A DNA stretch of 64,000 nt from Sphingopyxis sp. LC363. Lineage in GTDB: Bacteria > Pseudomonadota > Alphaproteobacteria > Sphingomonadales > Sphingomonadaceae. Made by a program: the position numbers and the translations under genes. The DNA lies in NCBI RefSeq assembly GCF_000756385.1, contig NZ_JNFC01000034.1, positions 1-64,000 on the forward strand, given 5' to 3'. Each line of letters begins with the position of its first letter. Positions within the stretch are counted from its first letter, which is position 1. The notes under the pieces were generated by a model. That model did no database searches. It worked only from the letters and a program-made list of their open reading frames with translations, and had not been told where the DNA came from. Positions 47,915 through 56,367 of this stretch are shown one piece after another.

Positions 47915-48988
47915 GTGCGTGTCGGGTTGAAATCGCTGCTTCTGGGCATGGCACTGCTGACGGGCGGTCCAGCCGCGGCGGAGAATCCGATCGTTCCGGG
48001 CTGGTATGCCGACCCCGAAATCCGCATCTTCGGCGACCGCTACTGGATCTATCCCACCTATTCGGACCATGGCGAGACACCCGATCTGTCCGAGCATTTC
48101 AACGAGCAGCAGAAAAAGCTGCGCGAACAGAAGACGGTCCGGCCCTCCTATCATTTCCAGACCTTCTTCAACGTCTTTTCATCGCCCGATCTCGTTCACT
48201 GGACGAAGCATGACCATGCGCTCGACGTCGAGAATGTGGCGTGGGCCGCCTATGCCGTGTGGGCGCCCTCGGCGATCGAGAAGGACGGCAAATATTATCT
48301 CTTCTTCGGCGCCAACGACATCCAGTCGGACGATCAGCTCGGCGGCATCGGCGTCGCGGTCAGCGACCGGCCCGAAGGACCGTTCAAGGACGCGATCGGC
48401 AAGCCGCTGATCGATGCCTTCCACAATGGCGCGCAGCCGATCGACCAGTTCGTCTTCCGCGACGACGACGGGCAGCATTATCTCTATTATGGCGGCTGGA
48501 AGCATTGCAACGTCGTCCGGCTGGGCGACGACCTGACCTCGATCGTCCCCTTCTCCGACGGCACGACCTTCAAGGAAATCACGCCCCCCGGCTATGTCGA
48601 GGGCTCGTTCATGGTGAAGCGGAAGGGCGTCTATTATCTGATGTGGTCGGAAGGCGGCTGGACCGGTCCCGACTATTCGGTCGCCTATGCGATGGGTCCG
48701 TCGCCGACCGGGCCGTTCAAGCCGATGGGCAAGATTCTTCAGCAGGATTTCAAGATCGCGCGCGGCGCGGGCCATCATTCGGTGGTCAATGTGCCCGGCA
48801 CCGACGACTGGTACATCGCCTATCACCGCCGCCCGCTCGATGAGGATTCGGGCGAGCGGCGCCAGCTCGCGATCGACCGCATGATCTTCAACGCCGACGG
48901 CACGATCGCGACGGTAAAAATGACGAACGAGGGCGTCGCAGCGCGCCCGCTGCCGGCCCGAACGGCGAACAGGGGAGAGACGAAGTGA
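47915..48988 (+). CDS. GH43 family glycoside hydrolase
   Basis: A 357-residue exported five-blade propeller enzyme. The three catalytic acids are in place: base D33 (VPGWYADPEI), pKa modulator D177 (AQPIDQFVF) and acid E229 (GYVEGSFM). Family members remove arabinofuranose, xylose, galactofuranose or galactose from polysaccharides. The subfamily cannot be fixed by eye; in an alpha-mannan locus, removal of a decorating sugar such as galactofuranose on fungal mannan is a hypothesis. GTG 47915 with GGGAGGG upstream is the only sensible start. The stop overlaps the next GH92 start (GTGA). Confidence 0.88.
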   Translation: MRVGLKSLLLGMALLTGGPAAAENPIVPGWYADPEIRIFGDRYWIYPTYSDHGETPDLSEHFNEQQKKLREQKTVRPSYHFQTFFNVFSSPDLVHWTKHDHALDVENVAWAAYAVWAPSAIEKDGKYYLFFGANDIQSDDQLGGIGVAVSDRPEGPFKDAIGKPLIDAFHNGAQPIDQFVFRDDDGQHYLYYGGWKHCNVVRLGDDLTSIVPFSDGTTFKEITPPGYVEGSFMVKRKGVYYLMWSEGGWTGPDYSVAYAMGPSPTGPFKPMGKILQQDFKIARGAGHHSVVNVPGTDDWYIAYHRRPLDEDSGERRQLAIDRMIFNADGTIATVKMTNEGVAARPLPARTANRGETK

Positions 48989-51327
48989 AGACGATCCGCA
49001 AGATGATGCTGGGTGCCGCTGCGAGCGCGCTGCTCCTCACCAGCGTCGGAACGCCAGCAGCACTCGCGCAATCGGCCGCGAACCAGACCGCGCTCGTCGA
49101 TTACGTCAACCCGCTGATGGGCACCGATTCGAGCTATCGCCTGTCCTACGGCAACACCTATCCCGCGGTCGCGGTGCCCTTCGGTATGAACAGCTGGACC
49201 CCCGTGACCGGCGAGCCCGGCAGCGGCTGGGGCTATACCTATGACGGCGAAAAGATCAGCGGCATCAAGCAGACGCACCAGCCGAGCCCGTGGATGAACG
49301 ACTATGCCGCCTTCGCGCTGATGGCGGAAACCGGCCCGGTGAAGGTCAAGCAGCAGGAACGCGGCAGCTGGTTCAGCCACAAGGCCGAGGTCGCGCGCCC
49401 CTATTCGTACAAGGTCTACCTCGCCGACTATGACGTGACCGCAGAGGTCGCCCCGACCGAACGTGCGGCGCAATTCCGCTTCACCTTCCCCGAAAGCGAC
49501 GATGCGCATATCCTGCTCGACGGGCTCGCAGGCGGCTCGATGGTCAAGGTCGACGTCAAGAACCGCCGCATCACCGGCTATGTCCGCAACAATCACGGCG
49601 GCGTGCCCGACAATTTCCACAATTATTTCGTCGCCGAATTCGACCGCGACTTCGCGCTTGCACGCACCTGGGCGGGCGAAAATGCCCCGACGAACGAACT
49701 CGCCCGCGAAGCCGACCATGTCGGCGCGGTGCTCAGCTTCAAGACGAAGAAGGGCGACAAGGTCCACGTCCGCGTCGCCTCCTCCTTCATCAGCCCCGAA
49801 CAGGCGCTCCGCAACCTGCGCACGGAAATCGGCAACGACAGCTTCGACGCGACCAAGGCGAAGGCGAAGGCGGCGTGGGAGAAGGAGCTTTCGCGCATCC
49901 GCGTCACCGATCCCGACGCCGAAAAGATCCGCACCTTCTATTCGGCGCTCTACCGGATGCTGCAATTCCCGCGCATTTTCTATGAAAAGGACGCGAACGG
50001 GAAGATCGTCCACTACAGCCCCTATGACGGCAAGGTGCACGACGGCTACATGTTCACCGACAACGGTTTTTGGGACACCTGGCGCGCGGTATTCCCCTTC
50101 TTCGCGCTGATGTATCCCGAACGCGACAGCCAGTTCATGCAGGGGCTGGTCAACACTTACAAACAAGGCGGCTGGCTGCCCGAATGGGCGAGCCCCGGTT
50201 ATCGCAACGTGATGATCGGGTCGAACTCGGCGAATTTGATCGCCGACGCCTATTACAACGGCGTGCGCGGCTTCGACGTCGAGACGCTCTATGAAGCGAT
50301 GATCAAGAATGCGACGACGAGCGAGGGCCGGCCGAAGGACAAGGCGGGCAAGGTGATCGCCGCGGTTGGACGCGAGGGCGCGGAATATTACAACCGCTTG
50401 GGCTATGTCCCCTATGACGTCGGCATCAACGAGAATGCCGCGCGCACGCTCGAATATGCCACCGCCGATTTCTCGATCGCGCAGCTCGCCAAGCTGCTCG
50501 GCAAGGATGCCGATGCGAAGAAATATACCGAACGCGCGCTTAACTACCGCAAGCTCTATGACAAGGAGAGCGGCTGGATCCGCGGCCGCAACCAGGACGG
50601 GTCATGGTCGACGCCGTTCAATCCTTACAAGTGGGGCGACGCCTTCACCGAGGGTAACGCGCTCCACTACAGCTGGGCGGTGATGCAGGACGTCCAGGGG
50701 CTTATGAACCTGATGGGCGGGCGGCAGAAATTCGTCGAGCGGCTCGACGCGATCTTCACCACCCCGCCGATCTTCGACGAAAGCTATTATGGGCAGGTGA
50801 TCCACGAGATCCGCGAGATGCAGATCGTCGACATGGGCCAATATGCCCATGGCAACCAGCCCATCCAGCACATGCCCTATCTCTATAATTGGGCGGGTGC
50901 GCCGTGGAAGACGCAGCATCATGTGCGCGACATCATGGCGAAACTCTATTCGTCGGCGCCCGACGGCTATCCGGGCGACGAGGATAATGGCCAGACCTCG
51001 GCCTGGTATGTCTTCTCGGCGCTTGGCTTCTATCCGGTTGCCTCGGCGACGGGCGAATATGCGATCGGCAGCCCGCTGTTCCAGAAGGCCGAGCTGACGA
51101 TGCCCAATGGCAAGACGCTGACGATCAACGCGAAGAACAACAGCGACGCGAACATCTATCTTCAGTCGGTGGCGCTCGGCGGCAAGCCGCAAACCAAGAC
51201 CTATTTCACCCACCGCGCGCTGTCGCAGGGCGGCACGGTCGACTTCGTGATGGGTGCGCAGCCGAACAAGCAATGGGGCACCGCCCCTGCCGATGCGCCC
51301 TTCTCGATCAGCGCGCCTTCCAACTGA
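48985..51327 (+). CDS. GH92 alpha-1,2-mannosidase-like (copy 2)
   Basis: A 780-residue exported GH92 protein (signal ending AALAQ) that most resembles the characterised Bacteroides alpha-1,2-mannosidase BT3990. As I recall that enzyme, its acid is E533, its base Asp pair D642/D644 and its 1,2-linkage determinant H584-E585. Here E556 ([11 protein letters not shown]), D665/D667 ([11 protein letters not shown]) and H607-E608 (VIHEIREM) sit at a constant offset of 23, which supports the match. It begins with GTG inside the GH43 stop, so the two are translationally coupled. Predicted role: trimming alpha-1,2-linked mannose caps in the periplasm. Confidence 0.94.
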   Translation: MKTIRKMMLGAAASALLLTSVGTPAALAQSAANQTALVDYVNPLMGTDSSYRLSYGNTYPAVAVPFGMNSWTPVTGEPGSGWGYTYDGEKISGIKQTHQPSPWMNDYAAFALMAETGPVKVKQQERGSWFSHKAEVARPYSYKVYLADYDVTAEVAPTERAAQFRFTFPESDDAHILLDGLAGGSMVKVDVKNRRITGYVRNNHGGVPDNFHNYFVAEFDRDFALARTWAGENAPTNELAREADHVGAVLSFKTKKGDKVHVRVASSFISPEQALRNLRTEIGNDSFDATKAKAKAAWEKELSRIRVTDPDAEKIRTFYSALYRMLQFPRIFYEKDANGKIVHYSPYDGKVHDGYMFTDNGFWDTWRAVFPFFALMYPERDSQFMQGLVNTYKQGGWLPEWASPGYRNVMIGSNSANLIADAYYNGVRGFDVETLYEAMIKNATTSEGRPKDKAGKVIAAVGREGAEYYNRLGYVPYDVGINENAARTLEYATADFSIAQLAKLLGKDADAKKYTERALNYRKLYDKESGWIRGRNQDGSWSTPFNPYKWGDAFTEGNALHYSWAVMQDVQGLMNLMGGRQKFVERLDAIFTTPPIFDESYYGQVIHEIREMQIVDMGQYAHGNQPIQHMPYLYNWAGAPWKTQHHVRDIMAKLYSSAPDGYPGDEDNGQTSAWYVFSALGFYPVASATGEYAIGSPLFQKAELTMPNGKTLTINAKNNSDANIYLQSVALGGKPQTKTYFTHRALSQGGTVDFVMGAQPNKQWGTAPADAPFSISAPSN

Positions 51328-51341
51328 ATTCGGAGATGAAC

Positions 51342-52781
51342 ATGACCCCCAATCGCCGCGAGATCATGGCCGGCGCCGGCGCATTGGCGCTCGCCGCCGC
51401 GATGCCCGTCGCCGCGCGCGCCGCGACCGGCAGCTTCGCGAGCAAGCGCCCCGCGCCCGGCGAACGCGCCTTCACCAGCCCCGCGATCGAGGCCGAGATC
51501 TCGCGCGTGAAGGCGAAGATCGCCGACCCCGAACTCGCCTGGCTGTTCGAAAATTGCTATCCGAACACGCTCGACACGACGGTCCAGACGGGCACGCTCG
51601 ACGGCCGCCCCGACACCTTCGTCATCACCGGCGATATCGAGGCGATGTGGCTGCGCGACAGTTCGGCGCAGGTGCAGCCCTATATCCATCTCGTCGCGAA
51701 GGACGCGAAGCTCAAGCGATTGTTCCAGGGGCTGATCCAGCGGCAGGCGCGCTGCATCCTGATCGACCCCTATGCCAACGCCTTCGACAAGGACCCGAAC
51801 GCGCCGTCGAAGCTCGAATGGTCGCACACCGACAAGACCGAGATGAAGCCCGGCGTCGCCGAGCGGAAATGGGAAATCGACTCGCTCTGCTACGCGATGC
51901 GCCTCAGCCACGAATATTGGACGCGCACGAAGGACAAGGCACCGTTCGACGACACATGGTCGCGTGCGATGAAGCTCGCGGTCGCGACCTTCCGCGAACA
52001 GCAGCGCAAGGACGGGCCCGGACCATATAAATTCCAGCGCCCCGCGCTCCAGCCGTCGGACAGTCTGATGCTCGGCGGCTATGGCCGGCCGACGAAGAAG
52101 ATCGGCTTGATCCATTCGATGTTCCGCCCGTCGGACGATGCGTGCCTCTATCCCTTCCTGATCCCGTCGAACCTGTTCGCGGTATCGGTGCTGCGCAAGG
52201 TCGCGGCCGTCCACCGCGAAGCGCGCGGCGACAATGCGGCCGCGACCGCGGCCGAGACGCTCGCCGCCGAGGTCGAGGCGGCGCTGAAAGCCCATGCGCT
52301 GATCGACGATGGCAAGGGCGGTCAGGTCTGGGCCTATGAGATCGACGGCTTCGGCAACTGGGTGTTCATGGACGACGCCAATGTGCCGAGCCTGTCGGGC
52401 CTGCCGCTGATCGACGTCGTCGACCGCAACGATCCGCTTTTCCGTCGCACCGCCGAACTCGCCTGGTCCGAACGCAACCCCTATTTCTTCAAGGGCACGG
52501 CGGCCGAGGGGATCGGCGGGCCGCACATCGGGCTCGACATGATCTGGCCGATGTCGATCATCACCCGCGCGATGAACGCCGACGACGATGCGACGATCCT
52601 GCAATGCCTGCGCTGGCTCAAGACGACGCACGGCGGCACCGGCTTCATGCACGAAAGCTTCCACAAGGATGATCCCAAGAATTTCACGCGCAGCTGGTTC
52701 GCGTGGGCGAACGCGCTGTTCGGTCAGCTGATCGTCGAAGTCGCCGACAAGCGCCCCGCGCTGCTTGCGCGGCCGCTGTGA
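51342..52781 (+). CDS. GH125 exo-alpha-1,6-mannosidase
   Basis: A 479-residue exported inverting enzyme specific in its family for non-reducing alpha-1,6-mannose. (alpha/alpha)6-barrel motifs: [37 protein letters not shown], the Asp pair in [16 protein letters not shown] (343-347 region) and Glu438 in [14 protein letters not shown], matching the known acid/base pair region. The N-terminus ([24 protein letters not shown]) looks like a Tat signal. GGAG is six bases before ATG 51342. It is 14 nt after the copy-2 GH92: once alpha-1,2 caps are gone, this enzyme would take the alpha-1,6 backbone. Confidence 0.95.
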   Translation: MTPNRREIMAGAGALALAAAMPVAARAATGSFASKRPAPGERAFTSPAIEAEISRVKAKIADPELAWLFENCYPNTLDTTVQTGTLDGRPDTFVITGDIEAMWLRDSSAQVQPYIHLVAKDAKLKRLFQGLIQRQARCILIDPYANAFDKDPNAPSKLEWSHTDKTEMKPGVAERKWEIDSLCYAMRLSHEYWTRTKDKAPFDDTWSRAMKLAVATFREQQRKDGPGPYKFQRPALQPSDSLMLGGYGRPTKKIGLIHSMFRPSDDACLYPFLIPSNLFAVSVLRKVAAVHREARGDNAAATAAETLAAEVEAALKAHALIDDGKGGQVWAYEIDGFGNWVFMDDANVPSLSGLPLIDVVDRNDPLFRRTAELAWSERNPYFFKGTAAEGIGGPHIGLDMIWPMSIITRAMNADDDATILQCLRWLKTTHGGTGFMHESFHKDDPKNFTRSWFAWANALFGQLIVEVADKRPALLARPL

Positions 52782-52792
52782 AGATTACGCCA

Positions 52793-52875
52793 CCCTCACC
52801 CTTTCGCGCCTGCGGCGCTCTTTCCCTCGCCCGGTGGGAGAGGGAGGGAGGCGCGAAGCGCCGGAAGGGTGAGGG
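52793..52875 (+). repeat. Imperfect inverted repeat in the GH125-GH92 gap
   Basis: Outer arms CCCTCACCC and GGGTGAGGG enclose nested GC-rich stems (GCGCC...GGCGC and CCCTC...GAGGG). The sequence looks like a dispersed sphingomonad intergenic repeat. In the transcript it would fold into a long hairpin between two mannosidase genes. Confidence 0.65.
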
Positions 52876-52908
52876 CGATACCAACCTCAAAAGCTTAAAG
52901 GCCAATTG

Positions 52909-55245
52909 ATGATCACGACCAGCCGCCGCCAGCTTCTCGCCACGACGGGCCTGCTCGCGCTCGGCGGAGCAATCCCAGCCGGCTGCTCGCGCGTCGCGGG
53001 CGGGGGCGAGGCGCTCGCCGTGGGCAAACCCAACCTCTTCATCGGGACCGGCGGCCACGGCCACACCTTTCCCGGCGCATCGCTGCCGTTCGGGATGGCG
53101 CAACTCAGCCCCGATACGAACACCCATGGCTGGGATGCCTGTTCGGGCTATCACCAGAAAGACGGCTCGATCATGGGGTTCAGCCACACGCACCTCTCGG
53201 GCACCGGCATCGGCGACATGCTCGACGTCCTCGTCGTGCCGACGCGGCGCGAATTGAAGCTCGAGCCGGGCACGATCGAGAAACCCGGCGAGGGCTTTCG
53301 CCAGCGTTATTCGGACGAACATGCCGAGCCCGGCTATTACCGCGTCAAGCTCGAAACCGGCGTGCTCGCCGAGCTGACCGTCACCGAACGTTGCGGGCTC
53401 CACCGCTATCATTTCGGGCAGGGGGCGGGCCATATCCTGATCGATTTCGCGCATGCGATCGAGGATGATTGGGACAAGGGCATCGTCGTCGAAAACGCCT
53501 CGCTCGATCTGGGCGAGGATGGCATGCTCACCGGCAGCCGGCAGGTCAATCGCTGGGCCAAGGGCCGCCACATCCATTTCGCGATGCGGATGTCGCGGAG
53601 GCCCGACCGCGTCCAATTCTTCGGCGACGACGGCAAGCCCGCCCCCGACGGGGCGAAGTCGATCAAGGGCAACAAGCTCAAGGTCGCCTTCTTCTTCGAC
53701 GATGCCGGTGGTCCACCGATCATGATCAAGACCGGCCTTTCGGCGGTCGACGTAAAGGGCGCGCGCGATGCGTTGGAACAGGAGGCGCCCGCCTGGGATT
53801 TCGATGGCGCGGTGAAGGCCGCGCGCGGCACCTGGACGAAGGCGCTCGGCGGCGTCCGCGTGTCGGGCGGCACCGAGGCACAGCGCGTCATCATGGCGAG
53901 CGCGCTTTATCACGCGCAGCTCGCGCCGACGCTCTTCACCGATCGCGACGGCCGCTATGTCGGGCTCGACCGGCAGGTGCATCAGGCCGCGAAGGGCGAA
54001 GAGGCGTTCAGCACCTATTCGCTGTGGGACACCTATCGCGCGCTCCATCCGCTCTTGACGCTGATCGATCCCGATCGCGCCGCGCTCCTGACCCGCGACA
54101 TCTGCCGTCAGACGGCGCAAAGCCCCGCGGGCCCGCTCGTCTGGCCGCTCCAAGGGGTCGAGACCGCGTGCATGATCGGCTGGCATGGCGTGTCGGTGCT
54201 CGCCGAGGCGCAGGCGAAAGGAATCAAGGCGGACTATGCCGCCGCCTGGCCGAATATCCGCCGCCGCGCCTTCGACCGCGATTACAAGGATATCGACAGC
54301 ACGCTGGGCCGCGGCTTCTACTACGATCTCGGCTACATTCCCTGCGACGAGGTGTGGGAGTCGGTCAGCCGGACGCAGGAATATGCTTACGACGACTGGG
54401 CGATGGCGCATCTCGCCGATGCAGTCGGCGCTAAGGAAGACGCCGTAGCGCTGCGCAAGCGCGCGCAGAACTACCGCGGCGTCATCGACCCCGAAACGCG
54501 TTTCGCGCGCCCGCGCTTCAAGGACGGAAGCTGGTGGCAGGATTATGATCCCGTCCAGATCGGCCATAACGTCAAGAAATGGCGCGATTATACCGAGGCG
54601 AACGGCTGGCAGGCGACCTTCCTCAACCAGCACGACATCTACGGCCTGATCGAGCATTTCGGCGGCGACGCGGCGTTCGAGAAACAGCTCGACGCGCTGT
54701 TCAACGCGCCCTCGACCCTGCCCGACAATGCGCCGCCCGACATCTCGGGGCGCGTCGGCCAATATGCGCACGGCAACGAACCCAATCACCACGTCGCCTA
54801 TATGTACGCCTATTGCGGCGCGCCCGCGAAGGCGCAGGCGATGGTCCGGCGGCTCTTGACCGAAATGTACAAGAACGACCCCGACGGCGTGATCGGCAAC
54901 GACGATTGCGGCCAGATGAGCGCCTGGTTCATTCTCTCGGCGCTCGGCCTCTACCCGGTCGATCCGGTGAGCGCGGTCTATGTCTTCGGCTCGCCCTTGT
55001 TCGACGTCGCCGAGGTCACCGTGGGCGCGGGCAAGACGCTGACCGTCCGCGCCGAGGGCAATGGCCCCGACCGCCCCTATGTGCAGTCGGTCACCTGGAA
55101 CGGCCAGCCGTGGAGCAAGAACTGGATCGCGCATTCCGACCTGATCGGCGGCGGCGAACTCGTCTTCGAAATGGGCGCCAAACCCTCGGCGTTCGGGACC
55201 GCGAAAGCCGACCGCCCGCCGTCCTTCGGCTCCACTCCGGCGTGA
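52909..55245 (+). CDS. GH92 alpha-mannosidase lipoprotein (copy 3)
   Basis: A 778-residue GH92 enzyme with a Tat-like signal (TSRRQLLATTGLLALGG) ending in a lipobox (IPAGC), so probably exported folded and lipid-anchored, unlike its paralogues. It has the classic family start GTGGHGHTFPGASLPFGMAQLSPDT, acid E563 (YTEANGW) and N664-D665-D666 (GNDDCGQMSAW). The H-E pair of alpha-1,2 enzymes is missing (DNAPPDISGRVGQYAHGNEPNHH), which suggests a different linkage such as alpha-1,3 or alpha-1,6. ATG 52909 used; TTG 52906 precedes it. It is followed after 145 nt by the sugar kinase. Confidence 0.94.
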   Translation: MITTSRRQLLATTGLLALGGAIPAGCSRVAGGGEALAVGKPNLFIGTGGHGHTFPGASLPFGMAQLSPDTNTHGWDACSGYHQKDGSIMGFSHTHLSGTGIGDMLDVLVVPTRRELKLEPGTIEKPGEGFRQRYSDEHAEPGYYRVKLETGVLAELTVTERCGLHRYHFGQGAGHILIDFAHAIEDDWDKGIVVENASLDLGEDGMLTGSRQVNRWAKGRHIHFAMRMSRRPDRVQFFGDDGKPAPDGAKSIKGNKLKVAFFFDDAGGPPIMIKTGLSAVDVKGARDALEQEAPAWDFDGAVKAARGTWTKALGGVRVSGGTEAQRVIMASALYHAQLAPTLFTDRDGRYVGLDRQVHQAAKGEEAFSTYSLWDTYRALHPLLTLIDPDRAALLTRDICRQTAQSPAGPLVWPLQGVETACMIGWHGVSVLAEAQAKGIKADYAAAWPNIRRRAFDRDYKDIDSTLGRGFYYDLGYIPCDEVWESVSRTQEYAYDDWAMAHLADAVGAKEDAVALRKRAQNYRGVIDPETRFARPRFKDGSWWQDYDPVQIGHNVKKWRDYTEANGWQATFLNQHDIYGLIEHFGGDAAFEKQLDALFNAPSTLPDNAPPDISGRVGQYAHGNEPNHHVAYMYAYCGAPAKAQAMVRRLLTEMYKNDPDGVIGNDDCGQMSAWFILSALGLYPVDPVSAVYVFGSPLFDVAEVTVGAGKTLTVRAEGNGPDRPYVQSVTWNGQPWSKNWIAHSDLIGGGELVFEMGAKPSAFGTAKADRPPSFGSTPA

Positions 55246-55390
55246 TTCCGACAAAGACAATTGATAGCGAAAAGAAAATGATAAGAACGGAATGTCTCGT
55301 GAAATCTCTCCAGATCCCGCCACGTTCGGCCTTGCGCTGCAGCGCGGCGCCCGCCACAAGCCTGAGCGATCGGGCGAAGGGGTGGCGCTG

Positions 55391-56311
55391 ATGGATGGTC
55401 CAGTAGCAGACCGCGGCGAAGTGCGCCTGTTCGCCGGCATCGAGCTGGGCGGCACCAAATGTATCTGCACGCTCGCCGCGGGACCGGGCGAGATCCGCGA
55501 CCAGCGCACGATCGCGACGACCGTGCCGTCGGAAACGCTGCCCGCGATTCTGGCGGTGCTCGACGGCTGGGCGCGGGCGCCCGGTTTTTGCAGTATCGGT
55601 GTCGCGTCCTTTGGTCCGATCCGGGTCGATCCCGTAAAGGCCGACTATGGCCGCGTCGGCGCCACGAACAAGCCCGATTGGGAAGGCGCCGACCTGCTCG
55701 GTCCGTTGAAGTCGGCCTTTCCCGTTCCGATCGGTTTCGACACCGACGTCAATGGCGCCGCGCTCGCCGAAATTCGCTGGGGCAGCGGGCGCGGCCTCGA
55801 CGATTTCGCCTATGTCACCGTCGGCACCGGGGTCGGCGTCGGGCTGGTCGTCCACGGCAAGCCGACGCGCGGTTTCAGCCACAGCGAGATCGGCCATATT
55901 CTCGTCCCGCGCCTCGCGGGCGACGAGGTGCCGAGCGTCTGCCGCTTTCATGACGATTGCGTCGAAGGCCTCGCTTCCGGCACCGCATTGAAGGCCCGGC
56001 TGGGCGGCCGGTCGCTGGCCGACGTCGCGGCGGACGATCCCGTCTGGGAACCGATCGTGCACACGCTGGCATCGATGGTCCATTCGCTCGCCTGCACGAC
56101 CGGACCGATGCGCGTCGCGATGGGCGGCGGCGTGCTCGCCGGCCAGCCGCAACTGCTCCCGCGGATCAACGCGCGGCTCGAGGCGAGCCTCGCGGGCTAT
56201 ATGCAGATCCCCGGCGGTGGCGCCTATGTCATCGCGCCCGAACTCGGGACGATGGCAGGGCCGCTCGGCGCGATCGCGCTCGCGATGGACGCGGTGGGGG
56301 TTGCGGCGTGA
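55391..56311 (+). CDS. ROK sugar kinase (fructokinase/mannokinase type)
   Basis: A cytoplasmic 306-residue kinase of the ScrK/GmuE-like ROK group. Motifs: FAGIELGGTKCICTLA (ATP site), SIGVASFGPIRVDP, DTDVNGAALAE with the catalytic Asp, and the zinc ROK region FSHSEIGHILVPR...VCRFHDDCVEGLASG. Such enzymes phosphorylate fructose and often mannose. Between mannosidases and in a locus with manA, mannokinase is the expected role, giving the mannose 6-phosphate that ManA uses. The start is uncertain: ATG 55391 matches family N-termini, while ATG 55292 would add 33 atypical residues. GH92 copy 4 follows closely. Confidence 0.9.
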   Translation: MDGPVADRGEVRLFAGIELGGTKCICTLAAGPGEIRDQRTIATTVPSETLPAILAVLDGWARAPGFCSIGVASFGPIRVDPVKADYGRVGATNKPDWEGADLLGPLKSAFPVPIGFDTDVNGAALAEIRWGSGRGLDDFAYVTVGTGVGVGLVVHGKPTRGFSHSEIGHILVPRLAGDEVPSVCRFHDDCVEGLASGTALKARLGGRSLADVAADDPVWEPIVHTLASMVHSLACTTGPMRVAMGGGVLAGQPQLLPRINARLEASLAGYMQIPGGGAYVIAPELGTMAGPLGAIALAMDAVGVAA

Positions 56312-56367
56312 GCAGGGCGGGCGCCGCGCCGTTGGACAGGGCGGTGCCTTCGCGGCACAAGGGCGCG

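Noticed and set aside
44888..48154. A 1088-codon open frame on the minus strand opposite the mannan TonB receptor
   Set aside because: Mirror frame of a real GC-rich gene; the sequence is Arg/Asp/Ala-rich without domains, and the plus strand encodes a complete receptor.
52684..55509. A 941-codon minus-strand open frame opposite GH92 copy 3
   Set aside because: Shadow of the GH92 gene; no family motif, and it spans intergenic repeats.
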